Shown piece after piece: positions 39,258 to 49,209 of a stretch of DNA of 64,000 nucleotides. The position numbers and the translations under genes are program-made. The stretch comes from CAIWHR01 sp963788185 (GTDB lineage Bacteria; Pseudomonadota; Gammaproteobacteria; Burkholderiales; Casimicrobiaceae). Under the pieces are notes generated by a model. It did no database searches. It saw only the letters and a list, made by a program, of their open reading frames with translations, and had not been told where the DNA came from. Position 1 is the stretch's first letter; each line of letters opens with the position of its first letter. The stretch is taken from assembly GCA_963788185.1 (NCBI GenBank), contig CAWBGE010000024.1, positions 310,001 to 374,000 on the forward strand, given 5' to 3'.

Positions 39258-40237
39258 TGCGCACGCTCGAGGTCGCGGTCGAGCGCTGGGCGATCGCCGG
39301 CGGATTCACCATCGCGCGCGGCAGCAAGACCGAGGCCGTCGTGGTCGTCGCGACGATCACCGAGAATGGATGCCGCGGGCGCGGCGAGTGCGTGCCCTAC
39401 GCGCGCTACGGTGAGACGATCGAGGGCGTGGTCGAGGCGATCGAAGGCCGGCGCGCGGCGGTCGCGGCAGGGCTCACCCGCGCCGAATTGCAGCGAACCA
39501 TGGACAGTGGTGCGGCGCGCAACGCGCTGGATTGCGCGCTCTGGGATCTCGAAGCGCGAACGAGCGGACGCCGCGTGTGGGAGCTGGCCGGCTCGCCCGC
39601 GCCGGATGCGGTCACGACGGCGTTCACGTTGAGCCTCGGTACCCCCGACAGCATGGCGAACGCCGCGCTCGCCGCACGCGCGCGGCCGCTGCTGAAAGTG
39701 AAACTCGGCGGCGCGGGCGACCCCGCACGCATCGCGGCCGTGCGTCAGGCGGCGCCTGCGGCGACGCTCGTCGTCGACGCGAACGAAGCCTGGACCCCGG
39801 CAAACCTCGACGACAATCTCGCCGCCTGCGTGGCCGCCCGCGTGGCGCTCATCGAGCAGCCGTTGCCGGCCGGCCATGACGAGGCGCTGCGCGATTTCCA
39901 ATGCCCGATTCCGTTGTGCGCCGACGAGAGCTTTCACGACCGGTCGAGCTTCGATGCGATTGCCGGCCGTTACCGGGCGATCAATCTCAAGCTCGACAAG
40001 ACCGGGGGGCTCACCGAAGCGCTCGCGGTCGCGGCCCAAGCGCGCGCGCGCGGCCTCGCGATCATGGCGGGTTGCATGGTCGGCACGTCGCTGGCGATGG
40101 CGCCCGCCTTCATGCTGACGCCATTCGCACAATTCGTGGATCTCGACGGCCCTCTGCTGCTGGCGCGGGATCGGGAGCCGGGCATTCGATTCGATGGCAG
40201 CACGATGCAGCCGTTCGGGGCCGAGCTCTGGGGATAG
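39257..40237 (+). CDS. dgcA: Enolase-superfamily epimerase, DgcA-type N-acetyl-D-glutamate racemase
   Basis: This 326-residue mandelate racemase/muconate lactonising enzyme-like protein has the catalytic K-x-K in LLKVKLGG, metal ligands in VDANEAW (Asp near 174), IEQPL and CADES, and the second catalytic lysine in NLKLDKTGG. These features are those of dipeptide epimerases and DgcA. Pairing with the DUF1611 gene favours the N-acetyl-D-glutamate role over L-Ala-D/L-Glu epimerase, which remains the alternative. Confidence 0.85.
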   Translation: MRTLEVAVERWAIAGGFTIARGSKTEAVVVVATITENGCRGRGECVPYARYGETIEGVVEAIEGRRAAVAAGLTRAELQRTMDSGAARNALDCALWDLEARTSGRRVWELAGSPAPDAVTTAFTLSLGTPDSMANAALAARARPLLKVKLGGAGDPARIAAVRQAAPAATLVVDANEAWTPANLDDNLAACVAARVALIEQPLPAGHDEALRDFQCPIPLCADESFHDRSSFDAIAGRYRAINLKLDKTGGLTEALAVAAQARARGLAIMAGCMVGTSLAMAPAFMLTPFAQFVDLDGPLLLARDREPGIRFDGSTMQPFGAELWG

Positions 40238-40431
40238 CTCAATGCGGGAACGCGTCACGCGGGAATGCCGGGAACAGGCCGGATGACCGTCCGCGTCAGA
40301 TTGCGCGCGATTTCCGGCACTTCGATCCTTTCGGCGGTGACGGCGCGGCACGAGTGGTCTGCTAAGGGCGACCGTTCTGCCGCCAAGCCTGCCGACGGGA
40401 ACTCTCCGTCGCCCGAAGGGGCTCATTGCCG

Positions 40432-40441
40432 TGTTGCAACA
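40432..40441. promoter_or_regulatory. Palindrome TGTTGCAACA (enhancer-site candidate)
   Basis: A perfect 10-base palindrome lies 14 bases upstream of the sigma-54-like promoter. A second small inverted repeat, CAGTG-N7-CACTG, partly overlaps it at 40440-40456. These could be activator-binding sites for the XrtA locus; this is inference from position and symmetry. Confidence 0.3.
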
Positions 40442-40454
40442 GTGGAAAATTCAC

Positions 40455-40470
40455 TGGCATTCAAATTGTA
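40455..40470 (+). promoter_or_regulatory. Sigma-54-like promoter upstream of the XrtA locus
   Basis: TGGCATTCAAATTGTA has the -24 GG and a -12 TTG element separated by the required ten bases; the only core deviation is T for C in the -12 GC. XrtA/PEP-CTERM systems are often tied to PrsK/PrsR and RpoN, so a sigma-54 promoter is plausible here. It lies about 470 bases before the first gene. The 701-base gap (40,238-40,938) otherwise shows no gene. Confidence 0.35.
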
Positions 40471-40938
40471 GTGTCGCTACCATCGATCTACGATTTGTAG
40501 CCTGCAGCGCATCGACAGCGATGCCACTACGTGCCTCGCTGAGCGCTTCGAGGGTACAGGCATGGAATGTGCTCGATGTACTTCCAGTACGTCGATCCGG
40601 CCGTTGCCGCACCCATGGCGCGGCCGGGGAAGCGGGAACCGTCCAAAATCACCAAGCGGGGGTTTTGCCGCGCGCGGCGGCCGTGGGGCGCGCCGCGTCG
40701 GATTTGCACCGAAAAAGGCGGGTCGACGCAGCGGAATCGGGCGCGTCTGCCGCGCACTTGCACACGACAACCTGAGCCGGGTCAAACGGAGAAACAAGAG
40801 GGATTTCGGCCTTCCATCGCTGCGGGGCGCTTTGGAAGGTACATCAGCAACAATTTGGGCTATTCTCTCGGTCCGAGAACCGGTTGCGGCCGGTGACCGA
40901 AAAGGATGCTTGTCGAATTGCGTGAAGAGGGAGGTCGT

Positions 40939-41570
40939 ATGGAGCAGCACTGGAATTCTTTCGTCCGTCTGGTGTAAAGGGTCTGTGCCCGGCATTGGCG
41001 GTCGCGCTGATATCCGGTTGCGCAACCGACACGTTTCCGCCCGCGCCAACGGCGGCGGTCGTCCCCCGATTACAACTACATCATCGGCGCGGGCGATACG
41101 GTCAATATCGTCGTCTGGCGCAATCCGGAGCTTTCGATGTCGGTTCCGTGCGGCCCGACGGCAAGCTCACGACGCCGCTGATCGAGGATCTGGTCGCCCA
41201 GGGCAAGGACGCCACCACGCTTGCGCGCGAGATCGAGAAGGCATCTGTCCAAGTTCGTGCGCGAGCCGATCGTCACCGTGATCGTCGGCGGGTTCGTCGG
41301 CCCCTACAGCGAGCAGATCCGGGTCGTCGGCGAGGCCGGCAAGCCGCAGGCGCTGCCCTACAAACAGAAGATGACGTTGCTCGACGTCATGATCATCGTC
41401 GGCGGCATCACCGACTTCGCCGACGGCAACAAGGCGTGATTCTGCGCACTTCCGACGGCAACAAGCAGTACAGCGTGCGCCTGAAGGATCTGCTCAAGCG
41501 CGGCGACTTTTCGGCCAACGTCGAAGTCAAGCCGGGCGACGTGCTCATCATTCCGCAGAGCTGGTTCTGA
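40939..41570 (+). pseudogene. XrtA-locus polysaccharide export lipoprotein (Wza/EpsE type), frame broken five times
   Basis: Stitching frames gives a protein of about 210 residues. It has a start MEQHWNSFVRLV with GGGAGG upstream, a signal peptide ending in the lipobox ISGC, then the polysaccharide export domain (DYNYIIGAGDTVNIVVWRN, LTTPLIEDLVAQG) and a SLBB-type segment ending VKPGDVLIIPQSWF. It would form the outer-membrane export channel. Frame changes fall near 40,975, 41,065, 41,146, 41,243 and 41,436; all are single-base events, and their net length is one base short of 211 codons. The uncorrupted amino acid sequence between breaks suggests consensus errors rather than decay. Confidence 0.8.
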
Positions 41571-41643
41571 TTCGCCACCGTACTCGCGACGCCTCGAGAG
41601 TCGCCGCGAGTCGCCTGGCGAATTCACTTGAGAAAACCGCATC

Positions 41644-43218
41644 ATGGATGATCTTATTCGCCAGGGCGGTCGCCATTCTGCGCGGCATGTGGCAACGCCG
41701 CTGGATCGGCTTGCTCGTGGCGTGGATCGTTGCAGTCGGCGGCACGTCGCCGTGTTGCGCATTCCGGACAAGTACGAAGCCTCGGCGCGCATCTATGTCG
41801 ACACGCAGTCGGTCTTGAAGCCGCTGATGGCGGGCATCGCCGTGCAGCCCAACATCGATCAGCAGATCCAGATGCTGAGCCGGACGCTGATCAGCCGGCC
41901 CAATGTGGAAAAGCTGATGCGCATGTCCGATCTCGATCTCGGCGTCACAGTCCAAGCAGGCGCAGGAGCGATGATCGACGATCTGATGGACGCGCTGACG
42001 ATCCAGACGACCGGTCGCGACAATCTGTACACCCTTGCGTATCGCAATCCGCAGCCCGAGCAGGCCAAGCGCGTGGTCCAGTCGCTGTTGTCGATCTTCG
42101 TCGAGTCGAGCCTCGGGGGCAAGCGCAAGGACACGGACTCGGCCAAGAAATTCATCGACGAGCAGATCAAGGTGTACGAGCACAAGCTCGAGGAAGCCGA
42201 GACGCGGCTCAAGGAGTTCAAGCTGCGCAATCTCGACATTGCGACGGCGGACGGCAAGGATTATTACGGACGGTCGAGCGAAGTCAGCGCGCAGCTGAAT
42301 CAGGCGCGTCTCGACCTGCGCGAGGCCGAGAATTCGCGCGACTCGCTGCGCAAGCAGGTCATCGACGACGAGCCGTGCTGATTGCCGGACAAGCCTGAAG
42401 GCCGCCGCGGCATCGGGATCGTCACACCGCAGATCGACGCCCGGATCGCGACGCTGCGAGCGCAACGTCGACACCATGCTGTTGCGGTTTACCGACGAAC
42501 ATCCCGACGTCATCGGCATCGCCGCGTCATCGCCAGCCTCGAGGAACAGAAGCGGCAGCAGATCGCGACGCGTGCGCGGTGGCGCGGCAATGCGTGCGCG
42601 CCGGAGCACCTCGATCAACGACCAATCCGGTTTACGCAGCAGCTCAAAGTCTCCCTAGGCCGAGGCCGATGCGACGGTCGCATCGCTGCGCATCCGGGTG
42701 GCGGAGTACGAAGTCGCGCTACGCGCGCCTCAAGGAGGCGGCCAAGCGGGTGCCCCAGATCGAGGCCGAGTACACGCAGTTGAACCGCGATTACGACATC
42801 CACAAGAAGAACTACGACAGTTTCGTCGCCCGGCGCGAGTCGGTCGAGATCTCGGGGGAGATGGAAGCGACCGGCCGGCGTCGCCGAATTTCGGCTGATC
42901 GATCCGCCGCGCGTTTCACCGCAACCGGTCGCTCCGAACCGGATGCTGCTGCTGCCGGAGCGATGCTGGCGGCACTGGCGCGGGGTTGTTCGCGAGCTTC
43001 GTCGTCAGCCAGGTCTGGCCGACGTTCTTCGATTCGCGCTCGTTGCGCGACGCTACCGGCGTGCCGGTGCTGGGCATCCGTGTCGCTGATCTCGAGCGAG
43101 GGCAGAAGCGCAAGGAAAGGCGCGGCCTGATCGGATTCATCTCCGGCGTCGTGGCACTGTTGGGGTCCTTCGGCGCGGGTTTCTTGCGCTGTTCCTGCTG
43201 TCCTCCCGCGGCGTTTGA
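41644..43218 (+). pseudogene. XrtA-locus chain-length determinant (Wzz/GNVR family), several frameshifts
   Basis: The pieces read as an N-terminal transmembrane helix (WIGLLVAWIVAVGG, only in a shifted frame at 41,665-41,742), then a Wzz domain (IPDKYEASARIYVDTQ), a long coiled coil to about 42,840 (including VYEHKLEEAETRLKEF), a GNVR-like region, and a C-terminal transmembrane helix ending at TGA 43,216-43,218. It would set polymer length and act with the autokinase. The longest clean piece is 41,745-42,378. At least six one-base frame changes are needed; the break near 42,378 is explained by GG read as G. Confidence 0.78.
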
Positions 43219-43229
43219 GCGAGACGACT

Positions 43230-44207
43230 ATGAGCCTAATCGAACAAGCAGCCAAGCGGCTGGAGGAGTTACGACAGGCCGGTGTCGAAGTGGAGCTGAA
43301 GCCCGGTTCCGCAGGCGCGACCGGCGATGCGCGTGCGTCCGTGTCGAGCGGGCGATGGCGGCGAGTGCGGCCCCGCCGTCGGCGGCGCCCGCGGACCTGT
43401 CGATGGCCGAGCATCGCCATCGGCGCAGAAGTGCACGAACGCGGCACGGGCGTGGCGCCGGGCCTTCGACGCCGATGGTGCATCTGATCTGAAGCGTTGA
43501 TCGAGGCGGGATGATCACCCCGGACTCGCCGCGGTCGCAGGTCGCCGACGAGTTCCGGGTCGTGAAGCGGCCGTTGCTCAGCAACGCGACCGGGAAGGGC
43601 GCGATGCCGGTCAGGAACGGCAACCTGATCATGATGACCAGCGCCCTGCCGGGCGAGGGCAAGAGCTTCTCGGCGATCAACCTGGCGATGAGCATTGCGA
43701 TGGAACTGGACCACACGGTGCTTGCTGGTCGATGCCGACGTCGCGCGTCCGTCGCTGCCGAAAATGCTCGGCCTGACCCGCGAGCAAAGGGCTTGCTCGA
43801 TGTGCTGGTCGGGATTCGCTCGAATCTGCGCGAGGTGCTGCTCAAGACCGACGTCGAGAAGCTTTCGATCCTGCCGTCCGGAACGCAGCATGCGCGGGCA
43901 ACGGAGTTGCTGGCCAGCGAGGCCATGAACCGGCTGCTGGAGGAAATGGCGCAGCCGCTATTCGGACCGGATCATCATTTTCGATTCGCCGCCGCTGCTG
44001 GTGACGACGGAGTCGCGGGTGCTCGCGACGCACATGGGTCAGGTGGTCGTTGTCGTCGAGGCGCAGCGGACGCCGCAAAGTGCCGTCATGCAGGCGCTGG
44101 CGACGATCGAGGAGTGCCCGGTCAAGATGATGATGTTGAACAAGGGACGGACGACTTCCAGTTCGGACACCTATGGTTACGGCTATGGGTATGGGTATGG
44201 GCGCTGA
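43230..44207 (+). pseudogene. XrtA-associated tyrosine autokinase (BY-kinase), several frameshifts
   Basis: The reconstructed product begins MSLIEQAAKRLEELRQAG at ATG 43230 and continues with DEFRVVKRPLL, the Walker A SALPGEGKS near 43,650, a Walker A' VDAD-VARPSLPKMLG near 43,735, and ends in a tyrosine-rich tail of alternating Tyr and Gly (44,170-44,207), the usual autophosphorylation cluster. It controls polymerisation with the chain-length protein. Breaks are seen near 43,350, 43,490, 43,725, 43,790 and 43,960. One is an extra T within CTGCTG at about 43,726. Confidence 0.78.
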
Positions 44208-44303
44208 TCGCCGGGCGCGGTCCGGCCCGCGGCGTGACAGGGGTCGTGCCGCCGCCATGCGATGACGCTGCGACGCGGGGCCGTTGGCCGGATCGCGATT
44301 GCC

Positions 44304-45861
44304 GATGATCAGGACCGTGCTGGCCGTCGCGTGCTGTACCGCGGTCACCGGCGCCAGTGCGGAGAACTGGCGTTTTGGCGCGTCGGCGGGCATCACGGGC
44401 GAGTACACCAACAACGTCAACTATGCGCCGCAGGGGCAGGAGTGACCGGCGACTTCGTCACCTCGCTTTCCGGGGCGCTCACCATTCGCGGCGAGGGCGC
44501 GCGCGTCAAGCTCAACGGCTCGATCGCGGCGTCGTTGAACCTGTACTCCACGGAATCCCAGAACAACAGCATCGATCCGAACGTCAGTCTCTTCGGCAGC
44601 GTCGAGGCGATCGAGAACTTCTTCTTCGTCGACGCCACCGCCAACGTTTCGACAGTCGTTCCTGTCGCCGTTCGGGCCGCAGCCGGCCAACGTCGTCAAC
44701 GCCACCAGCAATCGCTACACGCAGCAGACCTATACGGTGAGTCCGTACATCCAGGGCGTGCTGGGCTCGACCAACATCTCGTATCAGGTGCGCAACGACA
44801 ACATCTGGACGGTGGCCAGCTCGTTCGGCGACTCGTCCAACAGCGTGCCGAACACCTATGCGAACAACCTGACCGCTTCGCTGACGTCGGGGAGCTATCC
44901 GATGGGCTGGCGCGCCGAGTACAACCGCTACGCCTACGACAACGGCCTCGCGGACAGCGATCGGTACGCCAACAATGGCCGCTACGTGCTGCAGGTTGCC
45001 CGCGCCATCCTCACGCATCAGGTCGAGCCGTCGCTGCAGGTGTCGGGGCGAGTCGGCTACGAGGACAACCAGTTCCTGCTGACCAGTTCCGAAGGCCTGG
45101 TCTACGGCGCCGGTTTCGAGTGGAATCCGTCGAACCGCACGCAGGATGGGAGGCTTCTGGGAGCACCGGTACTTCGGGTCGTCCTTCGATTGGCACATGA
45201 GCCACCGGCTGCCGAATTCGGCGATCAGCGCCAGCTTCACGCGCGGCCTCAGCAGCTATCCGCAGCTGGCACTCGCCATTCCGGCCGGCACGACGGTCAC
45301 GCCAGTTCCTCGACGCGGCGTTCACCACGCGCATTCCGGATCCTGCGGAGCGGGCGCAGGCGATCGACCAGTTCCTGGCCCGGACCGGCCTGCCGCCGAC
45401 CTTGGCGGCGCCTGTCAATTTCTACGGCACGTCGATCACGCTGCAGAACGCGCAGAACCTCACCTATGTGCTGATCGGCCTCCGCAATGCCATCACGTTC
45501 TCGCTGTTCAACGTCAAGAGCGAAGCGATCGCGGGCACCGGCGACGTTCTTCCGCCGGCGCTGCAGTTCGGCCAGAACAACACGCAAACCGGCGCCGGCG
45601 TCGGATTCAGCCATCAGTTCTCGCCGCTGACCAGCTTCACCGCCAATGCGAGCTACTCGCGCACCCGCTCCAACGATACGGCGCTCGCCGACATCACCTC
45701 GAACAACGGCAACTTCAGCGTCAATCTGAACACGCGATTCAGCCCGAAGACCAGCGGTACGGCCGGCATCACCTATTCCGTGTTCAAGTACGATCGCCGC
45801 CAGCAACACGCCGGATACGGACGCCGTCACCATCTTCGTCTCCGCCACCCACACCTTCTAG
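44304..45861 (+). pseudogene. TIGR03016-type PEP-CTERM system outer-membrane beta-barrel protein, several frameshifts
   Basis: The product has a signal peptide (MIRTVLAVACCTAVTGASA), then alternating-strand, Asn/Ser/Tyr-rich sequence typical of a beta-barrel (YTQQTYTVSPYIQGVLGS, FSHQFSPLTSFTANASYS), ending FVSATHTF with a C-terminal Phe as in outer-membrane barrels. It matches the outer-membrane protein usually found after the autokinase in XrtA loci. Frame changes lie near 44,443, 44,653, 45,143, 45,303 and 45,800. The last 46 bases belong to the duplicated block. Confidence 0.78.
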
Positions 45862-45869
45862 GCGCCGGC

Positions 45870-47010
45870 ATGTACGAAGCCTTCTACGGCCTCACCGACA
45901 AGCCGTTCCAGCTCAATCCCGATCCGACGTTCTACTTCGGCAGCCGCCAGCACCGGCGCGCGATGGCGTACCTGGAATACGGGCTGCACCAGAACGAAGG
46001 CTTCATCGTCGTCACCGGCGAGGTCGGCGCGGGCAAGACGACGATCGTCCGCAGCCTTCTGGCCAAGCTCGATCCGCACAAGGTGGTGGCGGCGCAGCTC
46101 GTCAGCACGCAGCTCGACGCCGAGGACACGCTGCGCCTGGTCGCGGCATCGTTCGGGCTCAAGACCAAGGACGTCGCCAAGTCGGAGCTGCTGCTCGGGC
46201 TCGAAGCGTTCCTGGTGTCGGTGACCACGCAAGGCAAGCGCGCGCTGCTGATCGTCGACGAGGCCCAGAACCTCACGCCGCGCGCCGTCGAAGAATTGCG
46301 GATGCTGTCGAATTTCCAGCTCGAGACGCACGCGCTGCTGCAGAGCTTCCTGGTGGGTCAGCCCGAATTCCGGCGCACGCTGCAGAGCCCGCACATGGTG
46401 CAGCTGCGCCAGCGCGTGATCGCCGCCTGCCACATCGGGCCGCTCGATGCGGAGGAGACGCGCGGCTACATCGAGCACCGCCTGAAGTGCGTCGGCTGGA
46501 AGGACAAGCCGCAGTTCCAGCCGGAATGCTTCCAGGCGATCTACAACGCCACCGGCGGCATTCCACGCCGCATCAATGCGCTGTGCGACCGCCTGCTGCT
46601 GTCGGGATTCATCGGCAGCACGACGGAGTTCGGCCGCGCCGATGTCGACGAAGTCGCGCGGGAAATCCGCGAGGAGAGCTTCTCCGGGCCGGCGGGCAAC
46701 GATGTCGAACCGATCGACCCCGTCGATGCCGGCGCCCGCGCCTCGCCTGCAGACCGCGCAGGAAGTGCTCGCCGGGATCGTTCCGCCGCGTAGCGGGTCG
46801 CAGCCGGCGTTTACCGTCGACCCGGCGCGCGTCAACCTGGAACCCGAAGTCGCCGCCGAGGCAGCCCGCATCATCGCCAACATGCAGACGACCAACGTCG
46901 AAGAACGCCTCGTCCGGCTCGAGCGCCAGGCGAGCGCAACGCTGAAGTTGCTGCAGCAGGTGGTCGATGCGGTCAAGGCACGGCCGCCGTCAAAGGCGGA
47001 TCCCTCGTGA
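45870..47010 (+). pseudogene. XrtA-locus secretion-type ATPase, copy 1 (one frameshift)
   Basis: This AAA/ExeA-like ATPase is typical of XrtA loci (TIGR03015). The start MYEAFYGLTDKPFQLNP is followed by Walker A GEVGAGKT at about residues 50-57 and Walker B LLIVDEAQN. The frame breaks near 46,730, where copy 1 has one base more than copy 2; the tail (LQTAQEVLAGIVPPRSG and the coiled coil to KADPS) resumes in another frame and ends at 47,010. At 1,141 bases, it is one base longer than the intact copy 2. Confidence 0.85.
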
Positions 47011-48183
47011 GCGACACATCCACGCTCGCCCGACCCGGCCCGGGCCCGATCGTCTGCGTCGTCGGCGCGCGTCCCAACTTCATGAAGATGGCGCCGATCC
47101 TGCGCGCGCTCGCCAGGCACGGCGGCGGGCTGCCGCACGTCCTCGTGCACACCGGGCAGCACTACGACGCCGACATGAGCGACAAGCTCTTCGTCGACCT
47201 GCGATTGCCCCGGCCGGACATCAACCTCGAAGTGGGCTCCGCGACGCATGCGGTGCAGACCGCCGAGGTGATGCGCCGGTTCGAGCCCGTCGTCGACGAT
47301 CTCGAGCCGTCGTGCGTGCTGGTGGTGGGTGACGTCAACTCGACGCTCGCGTGCACGCTGGTCGCGGTGAAGAAGGGCGTGCCGGTGGCGCACGTCGAAG
47401 CGGGCCTGCGCAGCTTCGACCGCTCGATGCCCGAAGAAATCAACCGCGTGCTGACCGACCAGATCGCCGACGTGCTCTACACCACCGAGCGCACGGCGCT
47501 GGACAATCTGTTGCGCGAGGGCGTCGATCCCGCGCGCGTCGTGTTTGTCGGCAACGTGATGATCGACTCGCTGCTCGCCAATCGCGAATTCGCGGTGCCG
47601 GCGGGCGAAACCCTGCGCCGGGCCGGCGTCGATGCGGCCCTGCTGGAAAGCCCGCCGCGTTACGGCGTGGTGACGCTGCACCGGCCGTCCAACGTCGACA
47701 CCCGTGACGCGCTGGCGCCGTTGCTGGTGCTGCTGCGCGACGTCTCGGCCCGATTGCCGCTGGTCATCGCGCTTGCATCCGCGCACGCGCGCCAACATCG
47801 AGCGCTTCGGTCTTGGCGACCTGGTCGCGCAGCCGCGGATTGCGCTGCTGCCGCCGCAGGGCTATCTCGAAATGCTGGGCCTGATGCGCGGCGCCACGCT
47901 CGTGCTCACCGATTCGGGCGGCATCCAGGAAGAAACCACGGCGCTGGGCGTGCCCTGCCTCACCGCGCGCGAGAACACCGAGCGGCCGATCACGCTGGAG
48001 CAGGGCACCAACACGCTGGTGGGACGCGATCCGGCCCTGATCCTGCGCGCGGTCGACGAGATCCTCGCCGGCGGCGGCAAGCGCGGTCGCGTGCCGGAAC
48101 TGTGGGATGGCCGGGCGGCCGAACGCATCGCCGCCGATCTCGCGCAGCGTTTCGTGCGTTCGCCGGCGACGGCGGAGGCGTGA
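47007..48183 (+). pseudogene. wecB: UDP-N-acetylglucosamine 2-epimerase, copy 1 (one frameshift)
   Basis: WecB converts UDP-GlcNAc to UDP-ManNAc, a building block for the polymer. Conserved pieces are VVGARPNFMKMAPI, HTGQHYD, EAGLRSFDRSMPEEINR, LHRPSNVDTRD and the DSGGIQEETTALGVP uridine-binding loop. One extra base near 47,770 (GCGCTTGCATCC versus GCCCTGCATCC in copy 2) shifts the frame. The length, 1,177 bases, is 392 codons plus one base. Because of the shift, the first frame appears to run on into the deacetylase gene, which is not a real fusion. Confidence 0.88.
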
Positions 48184-48215
48184 CCGTGTCGCCGTCCCGA
48201 TCGCCCGCAGCGACG

Positions 48216-49208
48216 ATGAACGCGCTGACCATCGACGTCGAGGACTACTTCCAGGTGTCGGCTTTCGCGCCGTACATTCCGCGCGCGGAGTGGGACGCGC
48301 GCGAGTGCCGGGTCGAGCGCAACGTCGAGCGCATTCTCGGGCTGCTCGACGAGGCGGGGGCGCGGGCGACCTTCTTCACGCTGGGCTGGATTGCCGAGCG
48401 CTATCCGCAGCTGGTGCGGCGCATCGTCGACGCGGGGCACGAACTGGCGAGCCACGGCTTCGGCCACCACCGCGCGACCGACCAGACCGAGGACGCGTTC
48501 TTTGCCGACGTCGATCTTGCCAAGCTGGTGCTCGAGGACCTCTCCGGCGTCGAGGTGCGCGGCTATCGCGCGCCGAGTTTTTCGATCAACAACGATAATC
48601 CATGGGCGTTCGATTGCCTGTCGCGCGCCGGCTACAAGTACAGTTCCAGCATCTATCCGGTGCGGCACGACCACTACGGCATGCCCGAGGCGCCGCGCTT
48701 CGCGCATTTCGTGCGTCCGGAATTGCTCGAGATCCCCATCTCGACGGTGCGCATCGGCCAGCGCAACTGGCCCGCCGGCGGGGGCGGGTTTTTTCGCCTG
48801 CTTCCTTACGCAATGACGCGGCAGATGGTGCGCCGGATCAACGGCACCGATGGGCAGGCCGCGATCTTCTACTTTCACCCCTGGGAGATCGATGTCGAGC
48901 AGCCCCGGATCTCGGGCGTGGACCGCAAGACGCGGTTTCGGCATTACCTCAACCTGCGCCGCACCGAACACCGGCTGCGGCGCCTGCTGGCGGATTTCGT
49001 GTGGGGCCGTGTCGACGAGGCTTTTCCCATCGACGGCGAGCCCGCGGCCGAACAGTGGCCGCCGCTGGCGCAGACGTCCGCCGAGCGCGCAGACCGCGGA
49101 GGACCGCCAATGGGGGAAGACAGGGTCGTGGTGCAGCAGGCGGCCGGTGGTCATGGCGGGGTCGACGGGGGCGAAACGTATTACGGCCAGTCGCGCGCGC
49201 GGTCCTGA
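48216..49208 (+). CDS. XrtA-locus polysaccharide deacetylase (DUF3473), copy 1
   Basis: This 330-residue NodB-type deacetylase starts MNALTIDVEDYFQVSAF, with the metal-binding aspartate in the DVEDYF motif, the HELASHGFGHH motif (metal histidines), RGYRAPSFS, and a C-terminal DUF3473 domain (FYFHPWEID onward). It should remove N-acetyl groups from the growing polymer. The frame is intact. An upstream GTG at 48186 could extend it by ten residues. Five residue differences separate it from copy 2. Confidence 0.92.
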   Translation: MNALTIDVEDYFQVSAFAPYIPRAEWDARECRVERNVERILGLLDEAGARATFFTLGWIAERYPQLVRRIVDAGHELASHGFGHHRATDQTEDAFFADVDLAKLVLEDLSGVEVRGYRAPSFSINNDNPWAFDCLSRAGYKYSSSIYPVRHDHYGMPEAPRFAHFVRPELLEIPISTVRIGQRNWPAGGGGFFRLLPYAMTRQMVRRINGTDGQAAIFYFHPWEIDVEQPRISGVDRKTRFRHYLNLRRTEHRLRRLLADFVWGRVDEAFPIDGEPAAEQWPPLAQTSAERADRGGPPMGEDRVVVQQAAGGHGGVDGGETYYGQSRARS

Positions 49209-49209
49209 C

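Noticed and set aside
40939..45861. Genuine decay of the exopolysaccharide export genes
   Set aside because: The breaks are isolated single-base indels in otherwise well-preserved motifs and occur in a sharply bounded stretch, which fits consensus error better; kept as an open alternative in the findings.
47007..49208. Apparent 733-residue WecB-deacetylase fusion
   Set aside because: It exists only because a one-base insertion near 47,770 throws the epimerase frame onto that of the deacetylase; the middle is nonsense, Arg-rich sequence.
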